A DNA stretch of 64,000 nucleotides, from assembly GCF_029852145.1 (NCBI RefSeq), contig NC_079974.1, positions 21,988,082 through 22,052,081 on the forward strand. The letters are read 5' to 3'. Below are positions 21,754 to 32,877 of this stretch, one piece after another. Under the pieces are notes generated by a model, which was given only the letters and a program-made list of their open reading frames with translations, was not told where the DNA came from and did no database searches. A program made the position numbers and the translations under genes. The stretch's first letter is position 1. Each line of letters opens with the position of its first letter. The DNA is from Microplitis mediator (Eukaryota > Arthropoda > Insecta > Hymenoptera > Braconidae).

Positions 21754-22085
21754 CTAATCAGTACTAGTGAAGACATTTTTTCCAGGATGAGTAGTACGTA
21801 TATGCTGATAGAGATTTCCCTTCTGCTTAGTCCGGTGTGTACAGTACGGACACTTGAACTGCGGCTCTTTTCCACACTCGTGTCTCGTGTGCCTGACTAG
21901 GGTCGCGCGATGCTGGTAGCCTTTGCCACACTGGTCACAGCGATACGAAAATTGGCTCCGCTGTTTGACCATCCACATTGGCGCCAAGTTCTTCATCAGA
22001 GGCAACACCGAGTACCCAAACCGGCCGCCGACGATGTTCTGCTGGTGACGGCGTTTTTCGTTCATCATCACCGACGGCAGGATAT
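21754..22085 (-). CDS. lola: lola alternative 3' exon 23: C2HC+C2H2 pair
   Basis: 109 residues from acceptor CACTTGAACAG. Finger 1 C49, C52, H65, C70 (GKGYQHRATLVRH), finger 2 C78, C81, H94, H99 (THRTKQKGNLYQH). The THRTKQKGNL helix is similar to exon 1 finger 2 (ARQRGNL). Met-rich leader. Confidence 0.89.
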
Positions 22086-22574
22086 CTGTTCAAGTGTCAG
22101 ACAAAAAAATAACCGTGTTATTTATCAGCACACTTGACACTTAATTTATAAATCATCTAGCGGGAAAAATGGGACACTTGGTTTAATTTTAATTTATCGA
22201 TAATTAATAATTAGTATCATTTTAATTATCGTCCTCGTCTTTCACACTCGGGTAAAAAATTTTGCTGATGAGTTATGGAGCTGGTCACCATGTCAGTAGT
22301 TAAGGACACAATTCTTTGTTACGTCAAGCAAAAGCATGCTCTGGATTTCTATAATTTTTTAGCATTACTCAGTTATTTATAAATAATAATTTACATAATT
22401 AATAAATTCATCTGCAAGACGGATAAAAATTCAGATAATTAAATTTTAATATAAGACTTAATTACATAAATGTGAATTTAATGAAATAAACACTTGATCA
22501 CATAGTTAATTAATTAATTAATATCAGTAATGATAACACACAGTGTCTTTATATTAGTGTCCGCTGTCGGGAAA

Positions 22575-22921
22575 TTAATTAAGATCAATGACATAGACAT
22601 TTTGACCCCGATGGCACCGTCTTATGTGCCGGTAGACGTGCCCGCGCTGCTTCATCTTTACCATGCAGTAGGGACACTGAACCTTTGGCTCCTGGCCACA
22701 CTCGAATCTCATGTGTCGCTTGAGGTGCCACGCGTGCATGTAACTCTTGAAACACTTGGGGCACGTGTGGCTCTTCATCTGCTGCATTATCATCTGCCTC
22801 CGATTCCGCGTCAACAGAGGGTTCGGGTACTGACCCTCCATCCGGAGGTTCGTGAACTCGACCTCCTCCTTGATTATCACCGAGCACAAGTCGGCCTCGC
22901 ATTTTATCGATCTTACATCCT
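22575..22921 (-). CDS. lola: lola alternative 3' exon 24: C2HC+C2H2 pair, VIDLN tail
   Basis: 114 residues from acceptor TTTATTTTTAG. Leader holds IKEEVE, a sumoylation-like motif also seen in exons 27 and 44. Finger 1 C53, C56, H69, C74 (FKSYMHAWHLKRH), finger 2 C82, C85, H98, H103 (MVKMKQRGHVYRH). The end VYVIDLN is the first instance, reading rightward, of the Y-V-D-L tail that marks exons 26-37. Belongs to that block despite lying left of the 5-kb gap. Confidence 0.9.
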
Positions 22922-22924
22922 CTA

Positions 22925-23284
22925 AAAATAAATAAAAAAAAAAATTTGTTAGATTTTTTTTTTTACATTTTTTACGAGGGGTGGAAATTATTTTGCTACG
23001 CATTTTAGGTCTTATATATTTTGTGATATATATAAATGAAATTTTTTTTTTTTACAAAAATTTATCACCAAATATGAAATTCAAATAAAAATTTTTATTA
23101 TTTGTAATATTTCTTAAATTTGTGTAAAAAAAAAGTCGAATTTTTTTTTGTATAAAAAATTGGACTGTATTTTTTTTTATTTGACTCAAACTGTTGATAA
23201 TAAAAAATTGAAAAATGACACGGGTATGGACGAAATTTATTTAAAAGCTCATATTTAGTAAATAAATTTTTTATATTAATTTAT
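22925..23284. other. AT-rich intron, nothing seen
   Basis: Poly-T tracts; no coding frame. Confidence 0.5.
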
Positions 23285-23512
23285 ATGAGTGTGAATGTAA
23301 CAGACATCAGACAATTCATAAATTTTAAATAAATAAATTTAAAAAAATGCGCGAACTAATTTTTCATTGATCTAAACACGCATTAGTTAATTTTTATTCT
23401 ATATACATTTTATTGATTTATTTAAATTTAAAATTAAAATTTTAATTTAAATTCAAGTTTAAATTTTAAAAAACTTTAAAAATCGCCACTTGTCAGTTAC
23501 ATTTACTCTCAT
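23285..23512. mobile_element. MITE family S, copy 2
   Basis: Left ATGAGTGTGAATGTAACAGACATC, right GTCAGTTACATTTACTCTCAT. Internal AAAAAATGCGCGAACTAATTTT matches copy 1. Confidence 0.6.
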
Positions 23513-23986
23513 TAATTTCCTTTTAATATTTGAGAAAAAAAAGGCATTTTTTGCTAGAGTTAAAGATATCGAAAGCATTGATGAATTCCTGCAAAGCAAA
23601 AAGTCATATATTATTAAATAAAATTTTTAAAATAGCAAAGCGAGATGAGACAATTATTATGATCGACCATAAGTAATTATTTCAGTAGTAAATTTTTAAA
23701 AAATAAACCGCCATCTTATAAAATACGAAATATTGTCACTAAATTTAAGCTGAAAATAAAATTATAAATTTATCAGCAACAGAAATTGTTTTATTCAAAT
23801 AAATGTCAATGATATTTTTTTGTAAAAATAAATATGTAGTTTTAGAAACAATACCCTTTTGCTCCATTCTCCTTCGGTGAAGATAAATTATCTTTGCTGC
23901 GAAAATCACAAAAAAAAACACTTATTTATATTTTATTTTTGAAACCGCACAATAATTTGTTTTTTTTTAGTTTTAATTCACTTTTA

Positions 23987-24117
23987 TCACATCCAATATG
24001 ACAGCAAACAAAATCTTCTATCCTTCAGACAGGTAAGTAACATTATCACTGATTTGTTATCACGTTCATTAAATCTTGTCCTTTTCCAATCACTAGAATG
24101 TTTTTTTTCTCTTTTAT
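23987..24117 (-). CDS. lola: Array exon 25: terminal exon without zinc finger
   Basis: The acceptor TTTTTTTGTTTCAG and branch site TTACTAACAAA are the same type as in the finger exons. In the array phase it is open for 42 residues and stops at TGA. It begins KREKKHSSDWKRTRFNERD and ends CLKDRRFCLLSYWM; basic, no recognisable domain, only two Cys. Drosophila lola also has a few non-finger ends, but sequence homology is not claimed. Could be a fully degenerated finger exon. Confidence 0.5.
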
Positions 24118-24531
24118 CTGAAACAAAAAAATTAAACAAATTTGTTAGTAAAATTATATATATATAAATATGTAGAATACGTGCTAATTTTTAAAAATAA
24201 AATTATCAGATAAAGGAAAATTTTTATATTTTTAAATAAATAAATTAAGAATTTATTTAAAAAATAAAAAATTTTAATGCATGGGAATTTCAAATTTTGG
24301 CGCTCATATTTTTAAAATTGATTTTTTTTTATTAACATATTAAATTTTTACGATCCTGAAGTAAAAGGACAATTAAAAATTTCTGGATTTTTTTTTCACC
24401 AAATCAATTACAAAAAAACGAAAACTAAAAATATGTACATGAAAAAAATTTTTAAAAACTACAGGTGCAAATTTTTAAAATGTTTTTTTTTTTTTATGGT
24501 TTATCGTCTAAAAAAAATCCAAAAATTATTA

Positions 24532-24738
24532 ATGATTGTGAATGTAGCAGACACCAGACAAATTTAAAATTATGAATAAATAGAGTAAATAATTTTTTAA
24601 AAAATATTTATAAAAAATGCACTTATGAATATTCAAATTTTTTAAATGTGCATTTTTTTAAACTTTTATTTTATTAATTATTTACTTTTTTTATTAATCA
24701 TTTTAAATTTGTCTGATGTCTGCTACATTCACACTCAT
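24532..24738. mobile_element. MITE family S, copy 3
   Basis: Almost a full palindrome: ATGATTGTGAATGTAGCAGAC at the left, GTCTGCTACATTCACACTCAT-like at the right, with AAAAAATGCACTTATGAA and TTAAATGTGCATTTTTT inside. A half copy of family T (24742-24772) is attached at its right. Confidence 0.7.
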
Positions 24739-24741
24739 AAA

Positions 24742-24772
24742 TTATTAGACGTCTGCTGACTTCAGTATCATA
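24742..24772. mobile_element. Solo end of MITE family T
   Basis: TTATTAGACGTCTGCTGACTTCAGTATCATA equals the terminal repeat of the elements at 25655 and 27673, without a partner end. Confidence 0.5.
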
Positions 24773-25654
24773 AATTTTTCAGAAATCTGCTACTTTCTAT
24801 TTCATCTCATTTTTAAATATATATAAGATATATATTATGAAAATCACGTTTTTCTCCATAATCACAGGGAAAAAAAAATAAAATATATATATACCCGCCA
24901 ATATATATAAAATATGTAGAAATTTTTAATTTAACGAAAGTCCGTATTCAAAAATCAACTCAAAATCATTTTTAAATAAATATTTAAACAAATAAATTTG
25001 TAAATAAAAAAAAAATTCAAAACAATATTTTCCAAAACCTAACCCCCAATTTCCATTTTACTAAAATTAAAAACTTCAAATCATGATACAAAATAATAAT
25101 ATTAATATATTTAAAAATTGAATGATAAATTCTAAAAAATCATATGAATTATTATATTTGATATTAAATATTTATAAAAAATATAAAACACAAAAACAAT
25201 ACTTACATTTTTCAAAGTATTCACTTTATTCTTTTTTTAAATTGTCACTCACAAATTATTATTATTTATTTATCACTTATTAGTAAATTAACAGAACAAA
25301 CTTTTTTATAAACAATTATTTAAACACTACTAAAACTAACATAAAATATAAATATAAAATTGAACACGCGTTAGTGACTCACGAACAAAACTCAAGAAGA
25401 ATATCAGTACAAGGTTAAGTTTACCCGAACAAAAGAACTTTACCCAGCTTGCCCAGCTTTACCTGAATATATTACCTGAATAATCTACTTTGCTTTCACC
25501 TTTTACTAAAGCTTAAACCCTCGTGCGCACTTGCCGTAAAGTTCATGTAAACCTGAAAGCATAAATTTCTCTATTAGTTTCTTATATTGACTACCTGTGG
25601 AAAAATTATATTACTAAATTTTATGAATTTCTATAAAATATTTCTGCACAAAAA

Positions 25655-25852
25655 TATGATATTGAAACTAGCAGACGTCTAATAATTTTTGAATTTTTTT
25701 AAATACGATAAATTTGAAAAAAAAATATTTAAAAAAATTGCACCTATAGTTTTTTTAATTTTCTACATGTGCGTATTTTTGATTTTTTTTCAATTAAATT
25801 GTTGAAAATGAAATTCAAAAATTTTTAATTATCTGCTAACTTCAGGATCATA
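25655..25852. mobile_element. MITE family T, copy 1
   Basis: Left TATGATATTGAAACTAGCAGACG, right ATCTGCTAACTTCAGGATCATA. The interior holds TGCACCTATAG and TACATGTGCGTA. Copy 2 is at 27673. Confidence 0.65.
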
Positions 25853-26203
25853 CAAAAATTATAATATTCTATAGAATTTTTCAAAAATTTGAATCCAATA
25901 CTAAAGAATAATTTTATAAAATATCAGTTTTATAAAATATCACTTTTATAAAATTATTTCCACGCATCCAGTCTTCTGAACCCTTAGCTGCCTTCGAAAA
26001 TTAAATTAAAAATAATTAAATATATATATAATAACTAATATACAATATTTATTTCCAATAAATATTTATACAGATCACAATACGTTAATAAATAATTTTA
26101 AAAAAGATACAGATAAGGTTCTTAATTTTTAAATATCGCGCTCACAAGATCACAGTCAAAATATCATTTTAAAAAATATCATATGCCAAAACATCATTTT
26201 TAC

Positions 26204-26400
26204 ATGAATGTGAATGTAGCAGACATCAAACGATTCATAAATTTTAAATAAATAAATTAATTAATTAAAATAATGAAATTTAAAAATTGCGCGTACTGAT
26301 TTTTTCTAAATACGCATTTTAAAATTTTTATTTTCCTTATATTTTATTAATTTTTTCAAAAATTTCAAAATTTATAATCGTCGACTATGTTCACACTCAT
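26204..26400. mobile_element. MITE family S, copy 4
   Basis: Left ATGAATGTGAATGTAGCAGAC, right CGACTATGTTCACACTCAT. Interior AAAATTGCGCGTACTGATTTTT. Confidence 0.65.
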
Positions 26401-26559
26401 TATTGTTACAATGATCGATCCATTGTAGTTACCCCGCACTTTTTTCAAACACTATATTATAATTAAATAATAAATTATATGTCATTAATTCAAAATTAAT
26501 GTCAGTATATTAATTAAGAAACTCATTTAAATAATTATTTATTTAATATTCGATCAAGC

Positions 26560-27640
26560 AAATTATCGGAGATGCCAACAATGGAAATGAAGCACTAATG
26601 AGCATCAATATGAAGTTGGCTTGAGCTTCAGCATTTTCGCGGCCTCCCATTGGTTTAAATTTTTCAAAATTACCGAATCAAATAATTCACAACTAAATCG
26701 CGAATGTTTCGACTCCAGTGTCTTGTGGGTGATTTACAATCAAGGGAGAAGTTAGTTTCGCACTTCACACTCTAGCGTAAGCATTTCGGGGTCAGTAATT
26801 CTCAATTTATTTAAATTCTCTGTTATCGTAATAAATAAAATATTTAATTAAATTATTCAGTAAAAAATGTCTGCGTGATAGTAGTGAAGTAAGTGAATTA
26901 TTTTTAGTGCGCGAGTGAAGTAAGTGAATTTTAAAAGTTAAAAAATTTAAAAAAATGCTAGTGAGTGTCTATCAGCACAAAGTCACGGTTTGTTTATTCG
27001 TTTAGTGATTTCGTGTTTTATTCTTTACTGAGTCGGAAATAAAGTGATAAGTGGCGATAAGTAGTGAATTTGATAACTAAAGTGATTAGAATAAATATTT
27101 TTTTTTAATTTGAAATATAAAAAAAAAAAAATGGCGGATTTAGCACTAATGGGCAATAATGTGAAGTTGGCTAGAGTTTTTATTGTTACTTAAAATTTGA
27201 ATCACAACGTGGCTTCTGATTGGTCAGAAATTTTAAGCGGAGTCTAGTGTCTTCTGGGTAACTTCTAAATTAGGGGGAAGTGAATTTTGATCAGAGATCG
27301 AGCTCAGTGTTACGGACTAAAGTTTGTTGGATTTTAATTTTGAAAATTCGTTGGAATTAAAATAAAAAGTGTATTTTTACTGATTGGCAATAATAGTCAG
27401 TATCAGAAAATTGTGTAGTGATTGTGAAATTTATCTTTTATTAATTTAAATCGACAAAGTATCTGTGGTGTAGTTAAATGTTCAGTGTCAGTGTAAAGTG
27501 CCAAGTGTTGTGTTTGTGTAAAGTGTTAAGTGTTCAGTTCGAGGGTAAAGTGTCGCGAATTGCTGATGCTGTGAATTTCCAAGTTCCTGAGCAAAATCAT
27601 CTGGCATCGCCTGGTGGGGAAATAGCAGTTAAGTGACGTT
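26560..27640 (+). promoter_or_regulatory. Duplicated promoter/5'UTR-like region, + strand
   Basis: Two diverged direct repeats (about 26587-26760 and 27146-27290) share GCACTAATGRGCAWYAATRTGAAGTTGGCT, an inverted CCAAT box (CCATTGGT, TGATTGGTC) and AGTCTAGTGTCTTCTGGGTAA-like sequence. Each is followed on the + strand by GTGAAGTAAGTGAATT or AAGTGTTCAGTG-rich sequence typical of insect 5' leaders. A third, partial repeat is at 28160-28260. Opposite in direction to the exon array. Promoter role is inference. Confidence 0.35.
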
Positions 27641-27672
27641 TTTTAGCTGGAATACACTTGGAGCAATTTAAT

Positions 27673-27861
27673 TATGATACTGAAATTAGCAGACGTCTAA
27701 TAATTTTGGAATTTTTTTAAAAACGACAAATTTGAAAAAAAAATTTCACCTATAGTTTTTTAAATTTTCTACATGTGCATTTTTTTAGTTTTTTTTTTTC
27801 AATTAAATTGTTGAAAATAAAATACAAAAATTTTTAACTGTCTCCTAACTTCAGGATCATA
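27673..27861. mobile_element. MITE family T, copy 2
   Basis: Left TATGATACTGAAATTAGCAGACG, right GTCTCCTAACTTCAGGATCATA. Closely matches the copy at 25655. Confidence 0.65.
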
Positions 27862-28108
27862 TTTCATTTAAATCTCCAAGTGTATTAGGACACCCTTCTG
27901 CATATTATTTTCCCGCCAAGGTTTGTTCAAACACTTAAGTGTTTTTTTTTTTACATTTTTAATACTTTTCTATCATATTTTGCCGCCAATTTGTTTTAAC
28001 GTACGAATTTTAATTTGTCTCCAATTTTTAATAATTTATTTTTCAAATATTTAAATATTTCAAATATTTAATATTTACCACGCAAGTAATAATAATAATT
28101 AATAACTT

Positions 28109-28158
28109 TAGGTGCATTCGAAAATGCTTTAGCTCTAGTTATCTTTCCGAATGCACCC
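28109..28158. repeat. Short hairpin
   Basis: GGTGCATTCGAAAA and TTTCCGAATGCACC are inverted around a 20-odd base loop. It sits at the start of the third promoter-like repeat. Confidence 0.4.
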
Positions 28159-28493
28159 ATTGTTATTTAAAATTTGAATCAGAACGTGTCTTCTGATTGG
28201 TCGAAAATTTCAAGCAGACTCTAGTGTCTTCTATGTAAATTCTAAATTAGGTCCAGTGAATCAACACGACCAGTAAATTAATGATTTAAAATTTTTACCT
28301 GCATCATTAAGATTTAAATCACAATCACATGAAAGATATACTTGACTGATGATCGACGTATTTTATAACAAATTCAAATTTTGCCGCATCTTTTCATAAG
28401 AATGCGCTGCGAAATTCGGACGCATGATGTTCTGACAGATGATATTTTCTTATTTGATATTTTTTCACGTGATATTTAATCGTGAGACCCGAA

Positions 28494-28807
28494 CTATCCT
28501 TTCAGATCAACATAAAAAATATTTTGTCCAGGATGCTGTTTCCTAATATGCGGATAAATATTTGGCGGCTGCTTAGAACAATACATGCAGTAGGGGCACT
28601 TGAATCTGGGCTCTTGATTGCACTCGAAGTTCATGTGTCTCTTCAGCAACCAGCCACGTGTGTAACTTTTCGCGCACTTAGGACAAGTATACTTTTTTTT
28701 GGCCGCCTTAATTTTCCCCCTAAACTTCTGCTCTACTTTGATATTCACTTTCTTCATCAGCCCAAGATACGTCGCTGCCTCTTCCTCGTACTCAAAATCT
28801 CCATCGT
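28494..28807 (-). CDS. lola: lola alternative 3' exon 26: C2HC+C2H2 pair, YVDLK tail
   Basis: 103 residues from acceptor TTTAATTTTTAG. Acidic start (DGDFEYEEEA), then a Lys-rich stretch. Finger 1 C41, C44, H57, C62 (AKSYTRGWLLKRH), finger 2 C70, C73, H86, H91 (MYCSKQPPNIYPH). Tail HPGQNIFYVDLKG. The proline-containing helix of finger 2 (QPPNIYPH) is unusual. Confidence 0.89.
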
Positions 28808-29005
28808 CTAAAATTAAAAAAAAATACTTTTGTTAATAAAAACAAAAATTTTGTAATTTCATCAAGAAACTAAAATTTCTACGGGTCTTAAAAATTTTCA
28901 TAAAAAAAATCTATACATTTTTCATTAATTCTTTTATTAATTAACTCGTCTTAATTAAAATTATTAATCGTCAATAATTTTTTAATTATTTAATTATCTA
29001 AGAGT

Positions 29006-29358
29006 TCAAGCTTTCAAATCAATGTATCGAACTTCCTGGCCGTAATGTTGCCGTCTAATGTGAGAGTAAATCGGGGACGATTGTTTGGTACAATAGAGGC
29101 AGTACGGGCACTTGAACCTCGGGGTCAACCCGCACTCGTACTTCAAGTGCCTCCGTAAATTCCGCGCGTACATGTAACTCTTGAAACATTTTGGGCAGGT
29201 CGTCGCGTTCTTCTGCTGCCGCTTCTTCAGGATTTTCTTCCTCCGCGGAAGGATCACCGGCCGGACATTCGGCTCCTCGGTCCTTACACTCAATTCCACT
29301 TCCTCTTTAAAAACCATCGGCCATTCAGACTCCGAGTACTCCACGGCAGACAGTGGAT
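29006..29358 (-). CDS. lola: lola alternative 3' exon 27: C2HC+C2H2 pair, YIDLK tail
   Basis: 116 residues, acceptor ATTTTTTTTTAG. The leader has FKEEVE and a basic stretch PRRKKILKKRQQK that may be a nuclear signal. Finger 1 C54, C57, H70, C75 (FKSYMYARNLRRH), finger 2 C83, C86, H99, H104 (LYCTKQSSPIYSH). Tail QEVRYIDLKA. Closest to exon 24 and exon 33. Confidence 0.9.
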
Positions 29359-29508
29359 CTAAAAAAAAATTCAAATTAATTAGATACAAAAATCACTTAC
29401 AGTTTTTACTGATGATTTAAATTAAATAGCGGGAGTTTTAAAATAATCAACAAAATTAAATTAATAAATTATGAATATAAATATATTTTATATTTATACA
29501 TCCAATTG

Positions 29509-29828
29509 TCAGTGGTCAGATTGTCTATGGAATAAATTTGTTTTTAAATCGATATATCCCTTTTCTCTACCGGGATGTTTGCTTCTGATGTGAACGTAAA
29601 TTTGACCGAATTGTTTGCTCCGACTGTTGCAGTACAGGCATTTAAATCTTGGCGACTGTCCGCACTCATTGTCCATATGCCTTTTTAAATCAGAAGTACG
29701 TTTGTATTTTCTAAAACATCGCGGGCATGTGTTATTGTAAAAAATTAATTCCCCGAGATCGTGACGTCTTTTTACGCGCTTTGCTTCCTTCAATTTTGAG
29801 GCCCTTTGATATGTCGATGGTTGAAAAT
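29509..29828 (-). CDS. lola: lola alternative 3' exon 28: C2HC+C2H2 pair
   Basis: 105 residues, acceptor TTTGTTTGTAG. Basic leader (KRVKRRHD). Finger 1 C34, C37, H50, C55 (FRKYKRTSDLKRH), finger 2 C63, C66, H79, H84 (NSRSKQFGQIYVH). GYIDLKT tail extended by LFHRQSDH. Shares KYKRTS with exon 29. Confidence 0.89.
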
Positions 29829-29989
29829 CTACAAACAAAAAAATAAATAAATTATTTAAGTAATTACTAATTAATTAATTCCTTTAGTTAATGAGCGTTA
29901 ATTAATTAATTTAAATATTTAAATATTTATTGGGTGGAAATTAAATTTATTAGAACATAAATTTTTTTTTCTACAGAAATTAATAAATA

Positions 29990-30065
29990 TTTTTAACTAT
30001 TTTTTTTTATTTTATTTTTTTTTTTTATTTTATTTTTTTTTTATTTTTTTTTTTATTTTTATTTA
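29990..30065. repeat. Low-complexity T/A tract
   Basis: T-runs punctuated by single A residues (TTTTATTTTATTTT). It lies directly past the stop of exon 29 on the minus strand, where it reads as A-runs with AATAAA sites, so it may serve as the polyadenylation region. Confidence 0.4.
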
Positions 30066-30073
30066 TTTAGTAA

Positions 30074-30423
30074 TCATGCTTTTATATCAATATATCCAAT
30101 GTCGTATCCAGGATGTCTTTTCCGGATGTGAGTGTAAATATTCGGGGACTGCTTGCTCCGGAAGTCGCAGTACAGGCATTTAAATCTCGCGGGCTGACCG
30201 CACTCGTAACGCATGTGACGATTTAGATGAGAAGTGCGTTTGTAGCTGCGGTTACAACGTGGGCATCTATTTTGCTTTATTGTTCCGCGTCTTTGTCTGC
30301 GATTACGCTGCTGCGGTTGTCTCGGGGCGGGTGCACTTCCGATTTCCGTTATATCAACTTCGGTCTTCAGGGCGTATGAAAATAACGGCCCGGGAGTTTG
30401 AATCTCCAGCCAGTCAAATTCTT
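30074..30423 (-). CDS. lola: lola alternative 3' exon 29: C2HC+C2H2 pair, YIDIK tail
   Basis: 115 residues, with no ATG before the fingers (the first is in finger 1), so ATG-based calls miss it. Acceptor TTATTATTGCAG. Leader holds LKTEVD, then RQPQQRNRRQRRG. Finger 1 C53, C56, H69, C74 (NRSYKRTSHLNRH), finger 2 C82, C85, H98, H103 (DFRSKQSPNIYTH). Tail GYDIGYIDIKA. Sister of exon 28. Confidence 0.9.
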
Positions 30424-30801
30424 CTGCAATAATAACAGAGTCATAAATTATTGGGTGTAAATAAAAATTTTTTGAATTTCAAAGGGAAGTTCAATCGGAA
30501 AATAAACAGGCAAAGGTTTTTTTGGAAAAGTTATTATTTAAATAAAGTTTACAATCATTTAGAGGGATGCAATTTAAAATTTGAAGTTTTTTCGATTTTT
30601 TTTTCATAATTTCATTTTAAAAAATCACAAAAGTTCATAAATTTTAAGGGTGATTAGGAAATTTTTATTGTGCTCTAATGAAAATTTGAATCCCATGAGT
30701 AGAAATTCGATGAATAATTAAAATAAAAACAATTAACAAAATTATTGTTCGCAGTCGGGAAGTTGGGGGAGGCAGGGGGCAGTTTGTTTATTTCAATAAA
30801 T

Positions 30802-31112
30802 TTAATTATTCAAACAAATATAATAGACAGGAAACCCGGGGTGTTGTTTTCTGACGTGATTATAAATCGGCGAGGTTCTTTTGGTCCTTAAATCGCAGTA
30901 CGGACACTTGAAATTCGGCTGATGCCCGCACTCGTATTTCAAATGACGACGCAGTGTCTTAAAATATAAATAAGTCTTCGAGCATTTTTCGCAAACGAAT
31001 TTATCTTTTTTTTTGTATTTTTCCATCGTGTTTTCTATACAATTTGTCATCCATCCACAATAATTCCCACTTTCTTCACTGTGATGATAAAAATCAAGTC
31101 CCAAGTCCGAGT
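30802..31112 (-). CDS. lola: lola alternative 3' exon 30: C2HC+C2H2 pair
   Basis: 102 residues, acceptor TTTTATTTTAG. Finger 1 C40, C43, H56, C61 (SKTYLYFKTLRRH), finger 2 C69, C72, H85, H90 (DLRTKRTSPIYNH). Tail FPVYYICLNN is a diverged form of the YVDLK end. Leader has two extra Cys (residues 18, 24). Confidence 0.89.
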
Positions 31113-31239
31113 CTAAAATAAAAAAATAATATTTATTAGTTCAAATTTTTCAAATTTCAATTTTTGAATTTCAATTATTCTTAATTAACAAATTAATTGG
31201 TAACTAGAAATTATACAAGGGTTTAAAATTTTTTCTCAA

Positions 31240-31556
31240 TTATTTATTCAACTCAACATGATCAATTTTGAAACCAGGATGTTTATGTTTAATGTGAGAA
31301 TAAAGAGACGATTTGTGTTTGCTGCAGTATTTACAGTACGGACATTTGAATCCGGGTTTCAAACCGCACTCGAACTTAATATGGCGTTTCAAAGACTGCT
31401 CATACATATAAATTTTGAAACAACTATCGCACTTATATATACTCATTTTTTGGTCATTATTCTTCAGCTTATTTTTAACCAGCGATTTATTGTCTTCGCA
31501 CCCCCACTCTTCTTTACAGACTCCGGAATCAAAATCCAGTTGAAAGGAGCCCAGAG
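31240..31556 (-). CDS. lola: lola alternative 3' exon 31: C2HC+C2H2 pair
   Basis: 104 residues from acceptor TTTAATTGTAG. Finger 1 C42, C45, H58, C63 (FKIYMYEQSLKRH), finger 2 C71, C74, H87, H92 (KYCSKHKSSLYSH). Tail KIDHVELNK. Leader includes GVCKEEWGCEDN. The upstream ATG at 31713 lies in the intron, beyond the acceptor. Confidence 0.88.
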
Positions 31557-31735
31557 CTACAATTAAAAATTCAAAAATAAATGAGTCACCAGATTTTGAA
31601 TTTTTTTTTACAATAAACTTAATTATTAAGCACCAATTATTTGAACGCATGCAATTAGTAAATAATTTTTGAAAATGAACATGAAATATTTGAATTTTTT
31701 TATTTTCGTACAAAAAAACGTGTATAAAAAAACTT

Positions 31736-32016
31736 TCAAATTTCTACAATTACAAAACCAAGCGGTAAACCAGGATGTTTTCTTTTAATGTGGCTGTAAA
31801 TAGGCGACTTTTGTTTGGTCCTTAAACCACAGTAAGGACATTCAAATTTGGGCAATTTCCCGCATTCGTATTTCAAGTGACGGTTCAAAGTTTTTACGAG
31901 CTGATAACTTCTCGTACAATTTGGACATTTATGAAGTCCTTTATTATGTCGACTATTATTCTTCTCTATTGGCTCATCACTCGTGCAATCAGCGGCTTCC
32001 ATTTGAAAAATGAATA
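31736..32016 (-). CDS. lola: lola alternative 3' exon 32: C2HC+C2H2 pair
   Basis: 92 residues from acceptor TTTTTTTTTCAG. Finger 1 C30, C33, H46, C51 (TRSYQLVKTLNRH), finger 2 C59, C62, H75, H80 (GLRTKQKSPIYSH). Tail LPLGFVIVEI. The SPIYSH helix end is shared with exons 27 and 33. Confidence 0.89.
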
Positions 32017-32029
32017 CTGAAAAAAAAAA

Positions 32030-32535
32030 CAATTTATTTGTTAATAAAAAATAATTCCCATGTGCTGTTGCTGTAAAAAAATTTTCAAAAATTTGAAATT
32101 AAAATAAAATAAAGACAAGTAAATTATTGAAATTAATTATTATTTTTATTTAATACAAAAAAAAATAATGAGTAAATTGTCGACTTCTTCATCGCAATTC
32201 ACTGAATTTATTTTTTTTCTAAAGGGACATTTACTTCTTTTTGAGTTTCGAATTTTCCAAAACGAATTTTCCCTACTACAGTAAATATAAAAAATATTTT
32301 ATTTGTTAGAATTCAAATTTACGTAACCTCATTTTCCCAACACTAATTAGGAAATAAAAATTTTTCCGCCATCAACAATAATTTGAAAAATTACAAACAT
32401 CATAAATTTTTGAAAAACTAATCAGTTGTCATAGCGGGTTTGTAACAGTAATTACTATTGACTAAAAATCGATAGGAACTAGGGGGCACTTCGGTCGCAG
32501 TGATTAGTTTAGTCAACTTTGATATATTATAAAAA
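32030..32535. other. AT-rich intron, nothing seen
   Basis: No finger frame or notable repeat. A C-containing stretch near 32435-32500 shows no coding signal. Confidence 0.45.
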
Positions 32536-32536
32536 T

Positions 32537-32877
32537 TTATGACTTAAGATCAATGTAACGGACAGGAAACTGAGGATGTTTTTTTTTTATGTGAGAATAA
32601 ATTGGCGACGATTGTTTGGTACAAAGGTCGCAGTACGGGCACCTAAATCTCCGCTCATGACCGCACTCATATCTAAGATGGCGCTTAAGATTGTGGATGT
32701 ATGCATATTCTCTAGAACACTTGTGGCAGGTGTAATTTTTTAACATCGTCCGATTGGGATCCGATCTATTCGCCCGCCTTTGTGGCCTTTTGAACTCCAT
32801 TTTTAAATCCTGACCGCCAGCTTTGTATGTGTAGGGACTATGTTCTGAATAATCGAACTCCATATCAACTTCTGGGC
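32537..32877 (-). CDS. lola: lola alternative 3' exon 33: C2HC+C2H2 pair, YIDLK tail
   Basis: 112 residues, acceptor TTTATTTCAG. Leader with LKMEFKRPQRRANR. Finger 1 C50, C53, H66, C71 (SREYAYIHNLKRH), finger 2 C79, C82, H95, H100 (DLCTKQSSPIYSH). Tail FPVRYIDLKS. Very similar to exon 27 in finger 2, suggesting recent duplication. Confidence 0.9.

Noticed and set aside
22530..22925. 131-residue plus-strand frame opposite exon 24
   Set aside because: Exact antisense of a finger exon with clear Cys/His ligands; no independent signal.
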